DNA from: Acidithiobacillus ferruginosus | GTDB lineage: Bacteria; Pseudomonadota; Gammaproteobacteria; Acidithiobacillales; Acidithiobacillaceae | Length of the DNA stretch: 37,963 nt | Assembly (NCBI RefSeq): GCF_018854495.1 | Contig: NZ_JABBDR010000013.1 | Coordinates: forward strand, 1-37,963 | Direction of reading: 5' to 3' | In this document: positions 27,356 to 36,310 of the stretch, piece after piece | How the letters are laid out: each line of letters opens with the position of its first letter | Position numbering within the stretch: position 1 is the first letter of the stretch | The notes under the pieces: model-generated | The model's input: the letters and a program-made list of their open reading frames with translations, nothing else | Databases searched by the model: none | Told to the model about the DNA's origin: nothing | Translations under genes and position numbers: made by a program

Positions 27356-29716
27356 GTGGATAATCCAAGCAAAGCGCCCGCTGCCGCCTGGCGCCACCCC
27401 GTCTGGTCCACCGCCCGGAAATCCTGCGTGGGCACGGCGCTGGGCAGCGGAAAAATCTGGTTTACCACGGGCAGGGGGATTGTCACCGAGGTATTTTACC
27501 CGCGTATCGACATCCCTCAGATTCGCGACCTCGGCTTCATCGTTGCCGATGATCAGGGCTTCTGGCAGGAACTGAAGGCCCTGCCAGAACCCCAACTGGA
27601 GATGGAGGACCCCCTCGTTCCTCTGCCCATCATCCACCATCATCACGACCGCTTCGACTTCACCCTGAAAATCTGCGCAGACCCGGAACGTGACGTGCTC
27701 CTGCTCGACTTCCATCTGGAGGGCGATGCCGCGCTGCGGCCCTATCTGCTCTGCTCCGCACGTCTCGGTGAGGATGCCGAAAACAACTGCGCGTGGGTGG
27801 GTGATTGGGAAGGCCGGCCAGTACTCTGGGCAGAACAGGGGCCTTTTGGCCTGGCACTCACCTGCCGCAATGCCGACGGCTATCCGGCACTGGAACGCTG
27901 CACGGTGGGCGAAGTGGGTGCCAGTGACCTCTGGCAGGATTTTCATCAGAACGGACGCATGCAGTGGTCATATCAGGAGGCCGGACCAGGTGAGGTGGCC
28001 CTGGCGGGTCGCCTGCCACAGCAGGGCACGCTGGCCCTGGGTCTTGGCACGAGCAAGGAAGCCGCCGCCACCAACGCCTGGTCCTCCCTGGCCGAGGGCT
28101 TTCAGAGCCGCGCGGCGGATTACAGCGCCGGCTGGAAAGCCTGGCACCAACGCCATCCCACCCACCACTGCGTCGGCACACTGCCGGCGGCGGCTAAAAC
28201 CCTGTACGCCCGCTCCACCAACATTCTCAAGGTACATGAGGATCGTACCTTCCCCGGCGCGATGGTGGCCAGTCTCTCGGTGCCCTGGGGCGAGTCCAGC
28301 GACAGTCGCGGCGGCTATCATCTGGTCTGGTCCCGGGATCTCGTGGAGAGCGCAGGGGCCCTGCTCACCCTCGGGGCCACCACCGAAGCGCGACACGTAC
28401 TGACCTATCTCATCAGCACCCAACAGGCCGACGGGCACTGGTTACAGAATCAGTGGCTGGGCGGTAAACCCTTCTGGCAAGGGGTGCAGCTCGATGAAAC
28501 GGGATTCCCGGTGCTCCTTGCCTCGGCATTGCGCGAGGCGCAGATGCTGGGGAACGTAGCCGTCACCGACATGATCACCCGTGCCTTGCACTTTATCGTC
28601 CACGAGGGACCGGTGACTGGGCAGGACCGTTGGGAGGAAGATGGCGGCGTCAATCTGTTCACCCTCGCAGTGGCCATCGCCGCACTGGTGGAGGGTGCCG
28701 GCTTCCTTGGCGGCAAGGCCGGTGACTGTGCCCTGATGCTGGCCGATTACTGGAATGCACGACTGGAGGAATGGACCTTTGCGCGCGATACCGACCTTGC
28801 CAAACGCTTTCAGGTAGCCGGTCACTACGTCCGCATCATCCCGGAGGATATCCTGGTGCAGGATGGCGCCCAGAAGGAGTGGGTACTGATCAAGAATCGG
28901 GCCCATGACCCGCACTTGTCCGCTGGCGAACAGGTCGCCAACGACTTCCTGCAACTGGTGCGTTACGGCCTGCGCAGCGCGGACGATCCGCACGTCACCG
29001 CCTCGGTCAAAGTCATGGATGGACTGCTCCGAACAGACACTCCCTGCGGCCCGGTCTGGCACCGCTACAACGGCGACGGTTACGGGGAACATGCCGATGG
29101 CAGCCCCTTTGACGGTACCGGCATCGGTCGTGGCTGGCCTTTGCTGGTAGGGGAACGGGGCCATTACGCCCTCGCCGCCGGCGAAGACGCCGTGCCCTAC
29201 ATCAACGCCATGGCGGCCATGACAGGCAACGGTGGACTACTGCCGGAACAAATCTGGGAGTCCGACGCCATACCGGAGAAGGGTCTGTTCCCCGGCCACC
29301 CCAGCGGCTCGGCCATGCCCCTGGTCTGGGCCCACGGCGAGTTCGTCAAGCTGTGCCACAGCGCTGCGCAGGGCCACCCCGTGGATCGCCCGGCGCAGAC
29401 CTGGAAGCGTTATCAGGGCAAAGCCCCGAAGATCGACTACCGGATCTGGCGTCTGCGCCAGCGGCCGCGTCAACTGCCCGCAGGACAGGATCTGCGGGTG
29501 TTGTTGCGGGCGCCTTTCACCGTACACTGGGGCAGCAATGGCTGGCAGGCGATACAGGATACCGAGTCGGAAGACTGGGGTCTTGGCCATGTCGCCACCC
29601 TGCCGGTACAAAAATTGCCGGTCGGGGACAGCGTACAGTTCACCATCCTCTGGCGCGATAGCGGCGACTGGCAGGGCGAGGATTTTCATATCGACATTGT
29701 CGGAGGTGGCGCATGA
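27356..29716 (+). CDS. Glycoside hydrolase family 15 glucoamylase-like protein
   Basis: An (alpha/alpha)6-barrel glucan 1,4-alpha-glucosidase-type enzyme releasing glucose from alpha-glucans. It has 786 residues, typical of bacterial GH15 with an N-terminal beta-sandwich (about residues 1-270), the barrel (about 280-690) and a short extra C-terminal beta domain (FTVHWGSNGWQAIQDT). Family blocks seen are GGYHLVWSRDLVESAGALL, VWHRYNGDGYGE and LLPEQIWESDAI, where Glu631 is the likely catalytic base. There is no signal peptide, so it should act on cytoplasmic glucan such as glycogen or maltodextrin. The GTG start directly abuts the PBP1A stop and has no clear ribosome binding site. It overlaps the next SDR remnant by 4 bp. 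Confidence 0.9.
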   Translation: MDNPSKAPAAAWRHPVWSTARKSCVGTALGSGKIWFTTGRGIVTEVFYPRIDIPQIRDLGFIVADDQGFWQELKALPEPQLEMEDPLVPLPIIHHHHDRFDFTLKICADPERDVLLLDFHLEGDAALRPYLLCSARLGEDAENNCAWVGDWEGRPVLWAEQGPFGLALTCRNADGYPALERCTVGEVGASDLWQDFHQNGRMQWSYQEAGPGEVALAGRLPQQGTLALGLGTSKEAAATNAWSSLAEGFQSRAADYSAGWKAWHQRHPTHHCVGTLPAAAKTLYARSTNILKVHEDRTFPGAMVASLSVPWGESSDSRGGYHLVWSRDLVESAGALLTLGATTEARHVLTYLISTQQADGHWLQNQWLGGKPFWQGVQLDETGFPVLLASALREAQMLGNVAVTDMITRALHFIVHEGPVTGQDRWEEDGGVNLFTLAVAIAALVEGAGFLGGKAGDCALMLADYWNARLEEWTFARDTDLAKRFQVAGHYVRIIPEDILVQDGAQKEWVLIKNRAHDPHLSAGEQVANDFLQLVRYGLRSADDPHVTASVKVMDGLLRTDTPCGPVWHRYNGDGYGEHADGSPFDGTGIGRGWPLLVGERGHYALAAGEDAVPYINAMAAMTGNGGLLPEQIWESDAIPEKGLFPGHPSGSAMPLVWAHGEFVKLCHSAAQGHPVDRPAQTWKRYQGKAPKIDYRIWRLRQRPRQLPAGQDLRVLLRAPFTVHWGSNGWQAIQDTESEDWGLGHVATLPVQKLPVGDSVQFTILWRDSGDWQGEDFHIDIVGGGA

Positions 29717-30065
29717 TCAGTCTGGACTTGCAGGGCCGGCGGGCGCTGGTCACGGGTGGAAGTGGCGGCCTCGGACGCGCCATTGCCGAGACACTGGCCA
29801 CAGCCGGGGCACAGGTGGCCGTCCATTACCGGAAAGGTCTGGACGAAGCCGAGGCGGTGGTCGCGGCCATCCAGAAGCGGGGCGGCAAAGCTCAGGCTTT
29901 TCAGGCTGATGTGGCTGATCCTGCGGCCGTGGAGAAGCTGCTGCAGGAGATCGAATCCGCTTTCGGCGGCCTGGACATTCTCGTCAACAATGCCGGCATG
30001 GATGGTCCGCGCGCCAATGTCGGCGCGGAATGTTGATTTACCCCGAGTTCCGCCACGGCGGATGA
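29713..30065 (+). pseudogene. SDR oxidoreductase (glucose 1-dehydrogenase-like) with an internal deletion
   Basis: The first ~100 codons encode an intact SDR Rossmann half: TGGSGGLGRAIA (the TGxxxGxG cofactor motif) and DILVNNAGMDGPRANVG with the NNAG motif. The frame then ends at TGA 30034-30036. In another frame (+2), from about 30027 to the TGA at 30063, the sequence reads GMLIYPEFRHGG, very like the C-terminal end of glucose 1-dehydrogenases (GGMTLYP...). The SDR middle, including the YxxxK active site, about 130-140 codons, is missing. I infer a deletion of roughly 400 bp with a frame change. The start overlaps the GH15 stop (ATGA), so an intact ancestor was part of this operon. Confidence 0.8.
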
Positions 30066-30073
30066 ATATGGAC

Positions 30074-30091
30074 GCCGATGTCATCATCGGC
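30074..30091. repeat. Small perfect inverted repeat after the SDR remnant
   Basis: GCCGATG (30074-30080) and CATCGGC (30085-30091) pair perfectly around TCAT. No T-run follows, so it is a weak terminator candidate; it could attenuate read-through or protect the mRNA end. Confidence 0.35.
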
Positions 30092-30213
30092 AGCGGCTCC
30101 TTCGTCCAGGTCCCCTGCAACCACTGATTGCACTGAACGGCTTTGATACCTTGCGGGCAGGAAGGGATGTCGCACAGACAGACACTGTTGAGCCGGAAAA
30201 GGAGAAACGGAGA

Positions 30214-30750
30214 TTGGCAACACGCCCCAAAAAGCGGGCCCGGTCCAGCCGCGGTCGATGGGCGGTTTTCGGCATCCTCGCCGTGCTGCTCACAACCATT
30301 GCCGTGGGTATAGCCCTCCATCTGCCGGTTCGTCCGCGGAGTATCGGCGCGCCGCTGGTGACACGGAAACCCACCGCGCTGATACCCGCCCAACGCGCCG
30401 TGGAGCTGGGGTCTTACGGCGTCACCATTACGGACCATACCGGGCAAATCCATGTCCTGACCATTCATCCGGTGGCCATCCTGCAGGGCGATGGCCCCTG
30501 GAAGAGCCTTCTCCCACTGCAGGGACAACTGGATGCGCGCATCGCCAACCCCTTCATGGCGTTTCCGGACCTGGTCGGCATCACCGACTCCACCTCAGCC
30601 AGGGCTGCGCTGGAGCAACAAATCCAGCGAAATATCGCGCCGTTGCTGAACGGTGCGGAGTCGGGCTGGAAAATCATCGGGATAGAATTGCATCCGGTAC
30701 TGCGGCCCCCACCCCCGGAGATTCAGGACAAGGCAAACGGCACAAAATGA
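30214..30750 (+). CDS. Hypothetical single-span membrane protein
   Basis: A 178-residue protein I do not recognise. A very basic N-terminus (RPKKRARSSRGR) is followed by one membrane segment (about residues 16-37, WAVFGILAVLLTTIAVGIAL), and then a soluble domain of about 140 residues, probably periplasmic by the positive-inside rule, ending in a Pro-rich tail. The TTG at 30214 is chosen because AAGGAG lies 9 nt upstream (30199-30204); a longer TTG-started form from 30151 has no such site. Its stop overlaps the kinase start (30747-30750). This coupling suggests a functional link with the following kinase gene. Confidence 0.65.
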   Translation: MATRPKKRARSSRGRWAVFGILAVLLTTIAVGIALHLPVRPRSIGAPLVTRKPTALIPAQRAVELGSYGVTITDHTGQIHVLTIHPVAILQGDGPWKSLLPLQGQLDARIANPFMAFPDLVGITDSTSARAALEQQIQRNIAPLLNGAESGWKIIGIELHPVLRPPPPEIQDKANGTK

Positions 30751-31745
30751 AATACCTGGGCCGTCTGAATCCCTACGATCCACTCTACGCGTATCTCAGT
30801 AGGCAGATATTTCCACGACCAGACCATGGGCAAGGCTCCAGTCAGTTTCGGGTATTTCAGTTTCCGGCATCCAATGCGGTATTTCTCTATGAGGAAACCC
30901 ATTCCCAGCAGAAAGTGATCGGCAAGTTCTTCAACCGTATCCATAAGGACCCGCAACAGGCCTGGGACCGGGCGCACAACGAATGGCGGCATATGCATCT
31001 GTTGCGCGACCTGGGTTTCCAGACCGAACGCCTGTATATTCCGCAGCCCCTGGGAATTTCACGGGATATCAACAGTGTCATCATCGAGGAATTCTGTCCT
31101 GGACAATCCCTCTCCAGGGTCATCGGAGAGAGTATTGAGCACAACGATGCGGAGTTATTATATGCGCGCCTGACGGACCTCGGCTATTTCCTTGCCAAAT
31201 TGCATAACCGGACAGCTCGCGTGGAGACCGTACGCTTCGATGCCCAATTTGCCTATTTCGACAAGATCACGGCGCGCCTGCAGAGACGCCAGCGGCTATC
31301 CCCCCATCAGACCGGAGAACTCCATCATTACCGGGAGCGCTGGCAGTATATGGGCTGCATGTGGGCGGACCGGCAGGTGCTGATCCATGGCGATGCCACG
31401 CCCTCCAATTTTCTCTTCGCGGCCCATCGGCGTACCATTGCCATCGATCTGGAACGGATGCAGTATGCAGATCGCGCGTATGATCTCGGCATGATCGCGG
31501 GAGAGCTGAAACATCACTTCATGCGCAGCACCCATCATGGGGAGCATGCCGAACCATTTATCGGCCATTTTCTCTGGGAATACAGCACCCATTTTCCGGA
31601 TTGTCATGCCGCTTTCGCCTCGATTACCGAACGAATCCCCTTTTACATGGGCATGACCCTGTTACGCATTGCCCGCAATTCCTGGCTGGACTGGCGTTAC
31701 AGTCAGGCCCTGATCCACGAAGCCACTCACATTCTGCGGAGATAA
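30747..31745 (+). CDS. APH-fold phosphotransferase (small-molecule kinase)
   Basis: A 332-residue protein of the aminoglycoside phosphotransferase/choline kinase fold. The catalytic loop is VLIHGDATPSNFLF (Asp216, Asn221), followed by the metal motif IAIDLERMQ (Asp234, with DLE in place of the usual DFE). Lys60 in KVIGKFFN is a candidate ATP-contacting lysine. Relatives phosphorylate sugars, choline, homoserine, drugs or lipopolysaccharide heptose, so the substrate is open; the neighbouring GH15 gene makes a sugar plausible. The ATG at 30747 overlaps the upstream stop. The reading frame stays open to 30258, but that extension is only the shadow of the membrane protein gene. Confidence 0.85.
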   Translation: MKYLGRLNPYDPLYAYLSRQIFPRPDHGQGSSQFRVFQFPASNAVFLYEETHSQQKVIGKFFNRIHKDPQQAWDRAHNEWRHMHLLRDLGFQTERLYIPQPLGISRDINSVIIEEFCPGQSLSRVIGESIEHNDAELLYARLTDLGYFLAKLHNRTARVETVRFDAQFAYFDKITARLQRRQRLSPHQTGELHHYRERWQYMGCMWADRQVLIHGDATPSNFLFAAHRRTIAIDLERMQYADRAYDLGMIAGELKHHFMRSTHHGEHAEPFIGHFLWEYSTHFPDCHAAFASITERIPFYMGMTLLRIARNSWLDWRYSQALIHEATHILRR

Positions 31746-31749
31746 CACC

Positions 31750-32496
31750 ATGTCCATACGCGCCGTATTTTTCGATCTTTATGGTACCCTGATCAACATT
31801 GAAACCAATGAGGAAATGGAGGAGATTTATCGCGGCATATCCCATTATCTCACCTATCACCGGGTCTTCATGAACCGGCGTGAGGTGCGCGAACGCTACT
31901 TTGCTATCCTGAAAGAAGGAAAACGCCAATCTGCGGAAAGATATCCGGAAATCGACGTCGAGGCGATCTGGCACACGTTGCTCGTCCAGGAGAACAGCAA
32001 ACCCCTCAAAGGCCGGGGGAAACTGGCCAGAGAGCTGGCCCGCCTGCATCGTGGTCTCTCCCGCACCCGCCTGGAGCGTTACGACGGTGTCAAACGTATC
32101 CTGAAAAGTGTTCAGGAAAGCTACCGGATGGCGACCGTTTCCGACGCGCAACGCTGCTTTGCGCTCCCCGAAATGCGCGCGCTGGGTATCAAGAAATATT
32201 TTGACGTACGGGTTATTTCCGGTGACTACGGCTATCGCAAACCAGACCCCCGATTATTTACCATGGCCGCAGAGCAACTGGAAGTGGCTCTCCATGAAAC
32301 CATCTATGTCGGCAATGATATGTATCGGGATATTTATGGCGCCCAACAGGCGGGGATGAAAACCATTTTTGTGGACTCCAATCAGGGCAGCAAATCCTAT
32401 AACGACGTAGTGCCCGATTATTATGCGAGAGATCTTTATCAGGTGTTGGATGGCATCGGGTTTCTCGCGCAGAAACACGCGGATGGCGATGACTGA
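31750..32496 (+). CDS. HAD-superfamily hydrolase (subfamily IA)
   Basis: A 248-residue HAD protein. Motif I is VFFDLYGTLI with nucleophile Asp9. The residue two positions later is Tyr11, as in L-2-haloacid dehalogenases, not the Asp used as general acid in HAD phosphatases. Motif II lies in MATVSDAQ, the Lys in GYRKPDPRLF, and motif IV in IYVGNDMYRDI. A helical cap lies between motifs I and II. Phosphatase activity is therefore not assured; a few HAD families with DxY are simply uncharacterised. It begins 4 nt after the kinase stop and is surely co-transcribed. It converges with kdpE across 53 bp without an obvious terminator. Confidence 0.85.
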   Translation: MSIRAVFFDLYGTLINIETNEEMEEIYRGISHYLTYHRVFMNRREVRERYFAILKEGKRQSAERYPEIDVEAIWHTLLVQENSKPLKGRGKLARELARLHRGLSRTRLERYDGVKRILKSVQESYRMATVSDAQRCFALPEMRALGIKKYFDVRVISGDYGYRKPDPRLFTMAAEQLEVALHETIYVGNDMYRDIYGAQQAGMKTIFVDSNQGSKSYNDVVPDYYARDLYQVLDGIGFLAQKHADGDD

Positions 32497-32549
32497 TTAC
32501 CGTTTTATCCTCGCCGCCAAAGCGCGTGGCATCTTTCCCTTGAATGCGG

Positions 32550-33293
32550 TCATTTTGACACCTCCGGATTGCCAAATCGGTACCCAACCCCTTTTTCGGT
32601 TACCAGATATTGTGGCATTCCGGGATCATCCTCAATCTTCTCCCGCAGTCGTTTGATATATAACCTTACATAGTGGGCCTGATCGCTACTGTGCTCTCCC
32701 CACACTGCGCCGAGAATTCGTCGATACGACAATATCCGCCCCTGATTCATCACAAAAAGGTGGAACAGTTGATATTCCTTGGGCGTCATCGGAATGGGCA
32801 CCCCGCCCTTGCGAAGGGTATGGGTGAGATCATCCAGCTCCAAGACGCCAATGACCCAATGGGAAGATTCGGCGGATGAACCTACTGGTCGTCGCCGCAA
32901 ATGCGCGCGCAGGCGCGCAAGCAGCTCGCCAATGGTAAACGGCTTGGTCAGATAATCGTCGGCGCCACTATCGAGGGCCTGAACCTTGTCAGCCTCCCCT
33001 CCACGCGCGGAGATGACGATGATTAATGCCTGTTCCCCTCCGTGGTCGCGTAATCGACGGATGAATCCCTGCCCATCCCCATCCGGTAAACCAAGGTCCA
33101 GCAGAATCAAAGCGAATGGCCGACCTTCCTGGATTTGTCGTTTTTCCCAAGCCTTCCACGCATCTTTCAGCGTGGTTTCCCAGTACAAGCGATATCCTGG
33201 TTCGCGGTCCATCGCCGCCTGCAGAAACCCGCCAATACCCGGGTCATCCTCCACCAACAGGATATCCAGATCGCCCTCGTGTATGTTTGTCAC
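32550..33293 (-). CDS. kdpE: KdpE, response regulator for K+ uptake
   Basis: OmpR/PhoB-family regulator that activates the kdp transporter operon when phosphorylated by KdpD. It has 247 residues (E. coli 225), with a slightly longer N-terminus. The receiver has the acidic pair in VEDDPG, phospho-acceptor Asp66 (LILLDLGLPDGDG), and Lys117 in LTKPF. The C-terminal winged helix ends YIKRLREKIEDDP...EKGVGYRF, the KdpE/OmpR recognition region. The start is GTG at 33293, 3 nt after the kdpD stop, with no in-frame ATG nearby; it must be co-translated with kdpD. Confidence 0.94.
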   Translation of the reverse strand: MTNIHEGDLDILLVEDDPGIGGFLQAAMDREPGYRLYWETTLKDAWKAWEKRQIQEGRPFALILLDLGLPDGDGQGFIRRLRDHGGEQALIIVISARGGEADKVQALDSGADDYLTKPFTIGELLARLRAHLRRRPVGSSAESSHWVIGVLELDDLTHTLRKGGVPIPMTPKEYQLFHLFVMNQGRILSYRRILGAVWGEHSSDQAHYVRLYIKRLREKIEDDPGMPQYLVTEKGVGYRFGNPEVSK

Positions 33294-33296
33294 GGC

Positions 33297-36038
33297 TTAA
33301 TCTCCGTCAGATGGCATAGGCGGCTCAGGCTCCCGAGGTACGGTAAAACAAAACACCGCGCCACGCACTGCAACCCGGTTACGCACCCAGATACGTCCGC
33401 CATGCAACTCTATAATAGCAGCACAAATGGCGAGGCCCAGTCCGCTGCCACCCAGGCCATGGGGCGGTTTGACCTGGCTGAAACGAAGAAATATCTCCTC
33501 TTCGCGGCCGGGTGGTACGCCAAAGCCGTGGTCAATGACGCAAACAGTAATCTCTGCATCGTTCGCATAGGCTTCTAGCTCGATAGCGCGATCACTCGGG
33601 CTATATCTACAAGCATTTTCCAGCAGGTTGGTGAGCACTTGCACCATCAGTTGCGGATCCACGAGAAGCAATGGCAAGTCTTTGGATATCCGCGTCTGAA
33701 AGGGACGATCAGCGCATACGGCCTTAACCTGATCGCGTGCGGTGACCAACAAGTCTTCCAGGGGAACCCATTCTTTTTTGATATGGAGTCGCCCGGACTG
33801 CAATGCGGCCATGTGCAGAATGCGGTCCACGGTGTGTTCCATCTTTTGGGTTTGCTCGCGAATATTTTCCAGGAGATCATGCTCATCGGCAGTCAAGCCC
33901 TGCGCATTGCGCGAAAGTGTCGTCGCTGTGCCCAGTACGCCAGCCAAGGGCGTCCGGAGGTCATGGGAAACGGCGCCTAACAGCGCATTTTGTAATTGCT
34001 CGACCCGCAAACGGACATCGGCTTCAGTCCGTTGAAGAGAAGCTTGCGCCGAATCCAGAGCCACCGCGATGAGTCGCGCTACTGTTTCGAGAAAGCGCAA
34101 CCAGTCGGCAGGAGCCCGACGCAGGTCGAGATCCGACAGCATCATGACCCCCAGCGCACGCTCGCCGGACAGCATGGGCATAAACAGTGCCGGAATGTCC
34201 GCCAGCGTGTCGGTGCTCATCCCCGCATTCTTTTTATTCAGAAAGCTCCACCGGGCAGCAGCCCGCAGGTTGCGTTGTGGAGCTTCCAGGTCGGTGGACG
34301 CTGGAAACATCTGCAAAGGACCACCCGCGTTGTCCACCAGCGGCAGCCAGAATGCGACCGCAATACCCAGGGTCTGGTGCAACTTCTCGATACTTGCGTT
34401 CAGAATCCCCTCGACGCCACGGGCACTGCTGAGCGCCTGAACCAGTTGATAGAGATTGCGGGCGCGTCGCTCGCGGATCCGGGCCATGAGTTCCTGCTCG
34501 CGGGATCGCGCCACCAGTTGGCTGATGAGCAGGATCAGAGAGAGGATCAGCGCAAAGTAAGCAAGCGAGCCCACCGTGGTTGGCAAACCGCGATCCAATC
34601 CAAACGAGTAGTAACTAACCACGGCGGCAACGAACGTGATGAGGGAGGGCCAGCGGCCGTACATCAGGGCGGTGCCCACCGCGCCCAGCATGTAGAGCAT
34701 GAACACTCCGGCAAAACCCAGGTAAGCCCCCAGAGACCAGGCCAGACCGCTTAAAGCGAGACCTATTGCGCCGCTGATCACAAAGGCGCGATTCCGGATG
34801 CTGCGGCGCAGGGGCGTGTCCACAATGCCAAGGTATTGTTGATTCCGCAGGCGTCGATCTTCGGGAGGGGCTTTTTTAACCGGTAATGGATGAATTACCA
34901 CATCGATGCCACGCTCGCTGTTCAGCAGATGCGCCGTCAAAGAACCGGGCCACCACCAAAGGAATTTGCGCAGGCCCTGCGTCTGTCCCAGTACAATCTG
35001 GGTGACGTCGCGCAGCCGCGCATAAGCCAAAACCTCCGCGCCGATATTTACTCCGGTCAGACGTGCGGTTTCCGCACCCAAACTTTCCGCAAGATGCAGG
35101 TGATTCCATATCCATGCCTGGGTCTGGGGTTTCTGCAGCAGACCGCGTGGAGTGTCCACATGAATCACCAGCCAGTCGGCCCGTTGGGCGGTCGCCAGGT
35201 GATATGCCGCACGCACCAGATGCTCATCTTCCGGGCGGCCACTCACGGCCACCAGCAAGCGATCCCGGCTTCCGCTACGCTGCCTCTCCTCCGGATTCTG
35301 TTGATGAAACTGCCGCAACTCCAGATCAACCCGGTCCGCTGCCAGTCGCAATGCCAATTGCCTCAGGGCGATGAGGTTGCCTTTACGGAAAAAATGTGTC
35401 ATCGCGCGCTGACCGCGATCGCCCAGGTACACCTTGCCCTCCTTCAGCCGTTGCAAAAGATCCTCGTCACTGATATCTACCAGAATCACTTCATCTGCCT
35501 GCTGAATGATCTGATCCGGCAGGGTCTCCTGAACCTGTATCCCGGTAATCTGCTGGACGACTTCGTGAACACTCTCCAGGTGCTGAACATTTACGGTAGT
35601 CGCCACGGAAAGACCCGCGTCCAGCAATTCCGCCAGATCCTGCCAGCGCTTCTTGTGGCGAGAGCCGGGGGCGTTGCTGTGGGCGAGCTCGTCCAACAGG
35701 AGCAGTCCGGGACGACGGGCAAGGGCCGCATCCAGATCAAACTCTTCAAGCACAACGTTTTTATATGGAATATGCACTCGCGGTAACGCCGGCAGGGCAT
35801 CGGCCAACGCTTGGGTTTCACTGCGCTGGTGGGTTTCGACGACGCCCACCAAAACGTCCACCCCCTTGGCCATCTCCTGCTGCCCGTAGCGCAGCATGGC
35901 GTAGGTCTTCCCAACGCCAGGGGCGGCACCCAAAAAAATCTTGAGGCGGCCGCGCTGGCGCGCCTGCTCCTCCTGCTGCACCTGTGCCAACAGGGCATCC
36001 GGATCGGGTCGTCCGTCTTTGCGATCTTCAGTCGACAT
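33297..36038 (-). CDS. kdpD: KdpD, sensor histidine kinase for K+ limitation
   Basis: Inner-membrane sensor kinase and phosphatase for KdpE. It has 913 residues (E. coli 894). The domains in order are: the N-terminal KdpD domain with Walker A GAAPGVGKTYAML and LLLDELAHSNAPGSRH; a universal-stress-like domain (RDRLLVAVSGRPEDEHL); four membrane helices (about 405-510); a GAF-like domain; HisKA with phospho-acceptor His692 (AVSHDLRTPLAG); and HATPase with NLLENACRYSP and GGSGLGLAIC. It is divergent from kdpF-kdpA, unlike E. coli, where kdpDE follow kdpFABC. No strong ribosome binding site precedes the ATG at 36038. Confidence 0.96.
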   Translation of the reverse strand: MSTEDRKDGRPDPDALLAQVQQEEQARQRGRLKIFLGAAPGVGKTYAMLRYGQQEMAKGVDVLVGVVETHQRSETQALADALPALPRVHIPYKNVVLEEFDLDAALARRPGLLLLDELAHSNAPGSRHKKRWQDLAELLDAGLSVATTVNVQHLESVHEVVQQITGIQVQETLPDQIIQQADEVILVDISDEDLLQRLKEGKVYLGDRGQRAMTHFFRKGNLIALRQLALRLAADRVDLELRQFHQQNPEERQRSGSRDRLLVAVSGRPEDEHLVRAAYHLATAQRADWLVIHVDTPRGLLQKPQTQAWIWNHLHLAESLGAETARLTGVNIGAEVLAYARLRDVTQIVLGQTQGLRKFLWWWPGSLTAHLLNSERGIDVVIHPLPVKKAPPEDRRLRNQQYLGIVDTPLRRSIRNRAFVISGAIGLALSGLAWSLGAYLGFAGVFMLYMLGAVGTALMYGRWPSLITFVAAVVSYYSFGLDRGLPTTVGSLAYFALILSLILLISQLVARSREQELMARIRERRARNLYQLVQALSSARGVEGILNASIEKLHQTLGIAVAFWLPLVDNAGGPLQMFPASTDLEAPQRNLRAAARWSFLNKKNAGMSTDTLADIPALFMPMLSGERALGVMMLSDLDLRRAPADWLRFLETVARLIAVALDSAQASLQRTEADVRLRVEQLQNALLGAVSHDLRTPLAGVLGTATTLSRNAQGLTADEHDLLENIREQTQKMEHTVDRILHMAALQSGRLHIKKEWVPLEDLLVTARDQVKAVCADRPFQTRISKDLPLLLVDPQLMVQVLTNLLENACRYSPSDRAIELEAYANDAEITVCVIDHGFGVPPGREEEIFLRFSQVKPPHGLGGSGLGLAICAAIIELHGGRIWVRNRVAVRGAVFCFTVPREPEPPMPSDGD

Positions 36039-36190
36039 CTGCTATTACCAGGTACCGGATTCCACCGTCCATAATGCTCCATTGTTGTCGCGCCTTCCCG
36101 CGTTTGAGCATAGGCCAAAGCCCGACCATTACCAAGCGGGTTAACGCACCGTTATCTGCAATGGGCATGGTTTACTCATAAAACATACCG

Positions 36191-36229
36191 TTTATATAGA
36201 ATTTATAGATGATTTATATGGAATTTATA
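36191..36229 (+). promoter_or_regulatory. Probable KdpE operator: four TTTATA hexamers in 11-bp phase
   Basis: TTTATA begins at 36191, 36202, 36213 and 36224, exactly 11 bp apart, within a near-perfect 22-bp tandem duplication. Two OmpR-family dimers on one DNA face would fit. E. coli KdpE also binds a T-rich direct repeat with TTTATA-like half-sites upstream of kdpFABC, so KdpE is the obvious ligand. Confidence 0.75.
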
Positions 36230-36238
36230 GATGCAATC

Positions 36239-36266
36239 TTGCTAGGCTTTCAGGCGAGCATATTAT
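36239..36266 (+). promoter_or_regulatory. Promoter of the kdp transporter operon
   Basis: TTGCTA (36239-36244) and TATTAT (36261-36266) are 16 bp apart and begin 9 bp after the last TTTATA repeat, an activator-dependent layout. The predicted leader is about 38 nt. Confidence 0.5.
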
Positions 36267-36310
36267 GATTGTGTGCGGGATGTTGGCCCGTGCTCACGCA
36301 GGAGGTTGGC

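Noticed and set aside
29686..30528. A 280-codon minus-strand open frame across the SDR remnant and the membrane protein gene
   Set aside because: Composition is shadow-like and it is antisense to a recognisable Rossmann domain and a plus-strand gene with a ribosome binding site.
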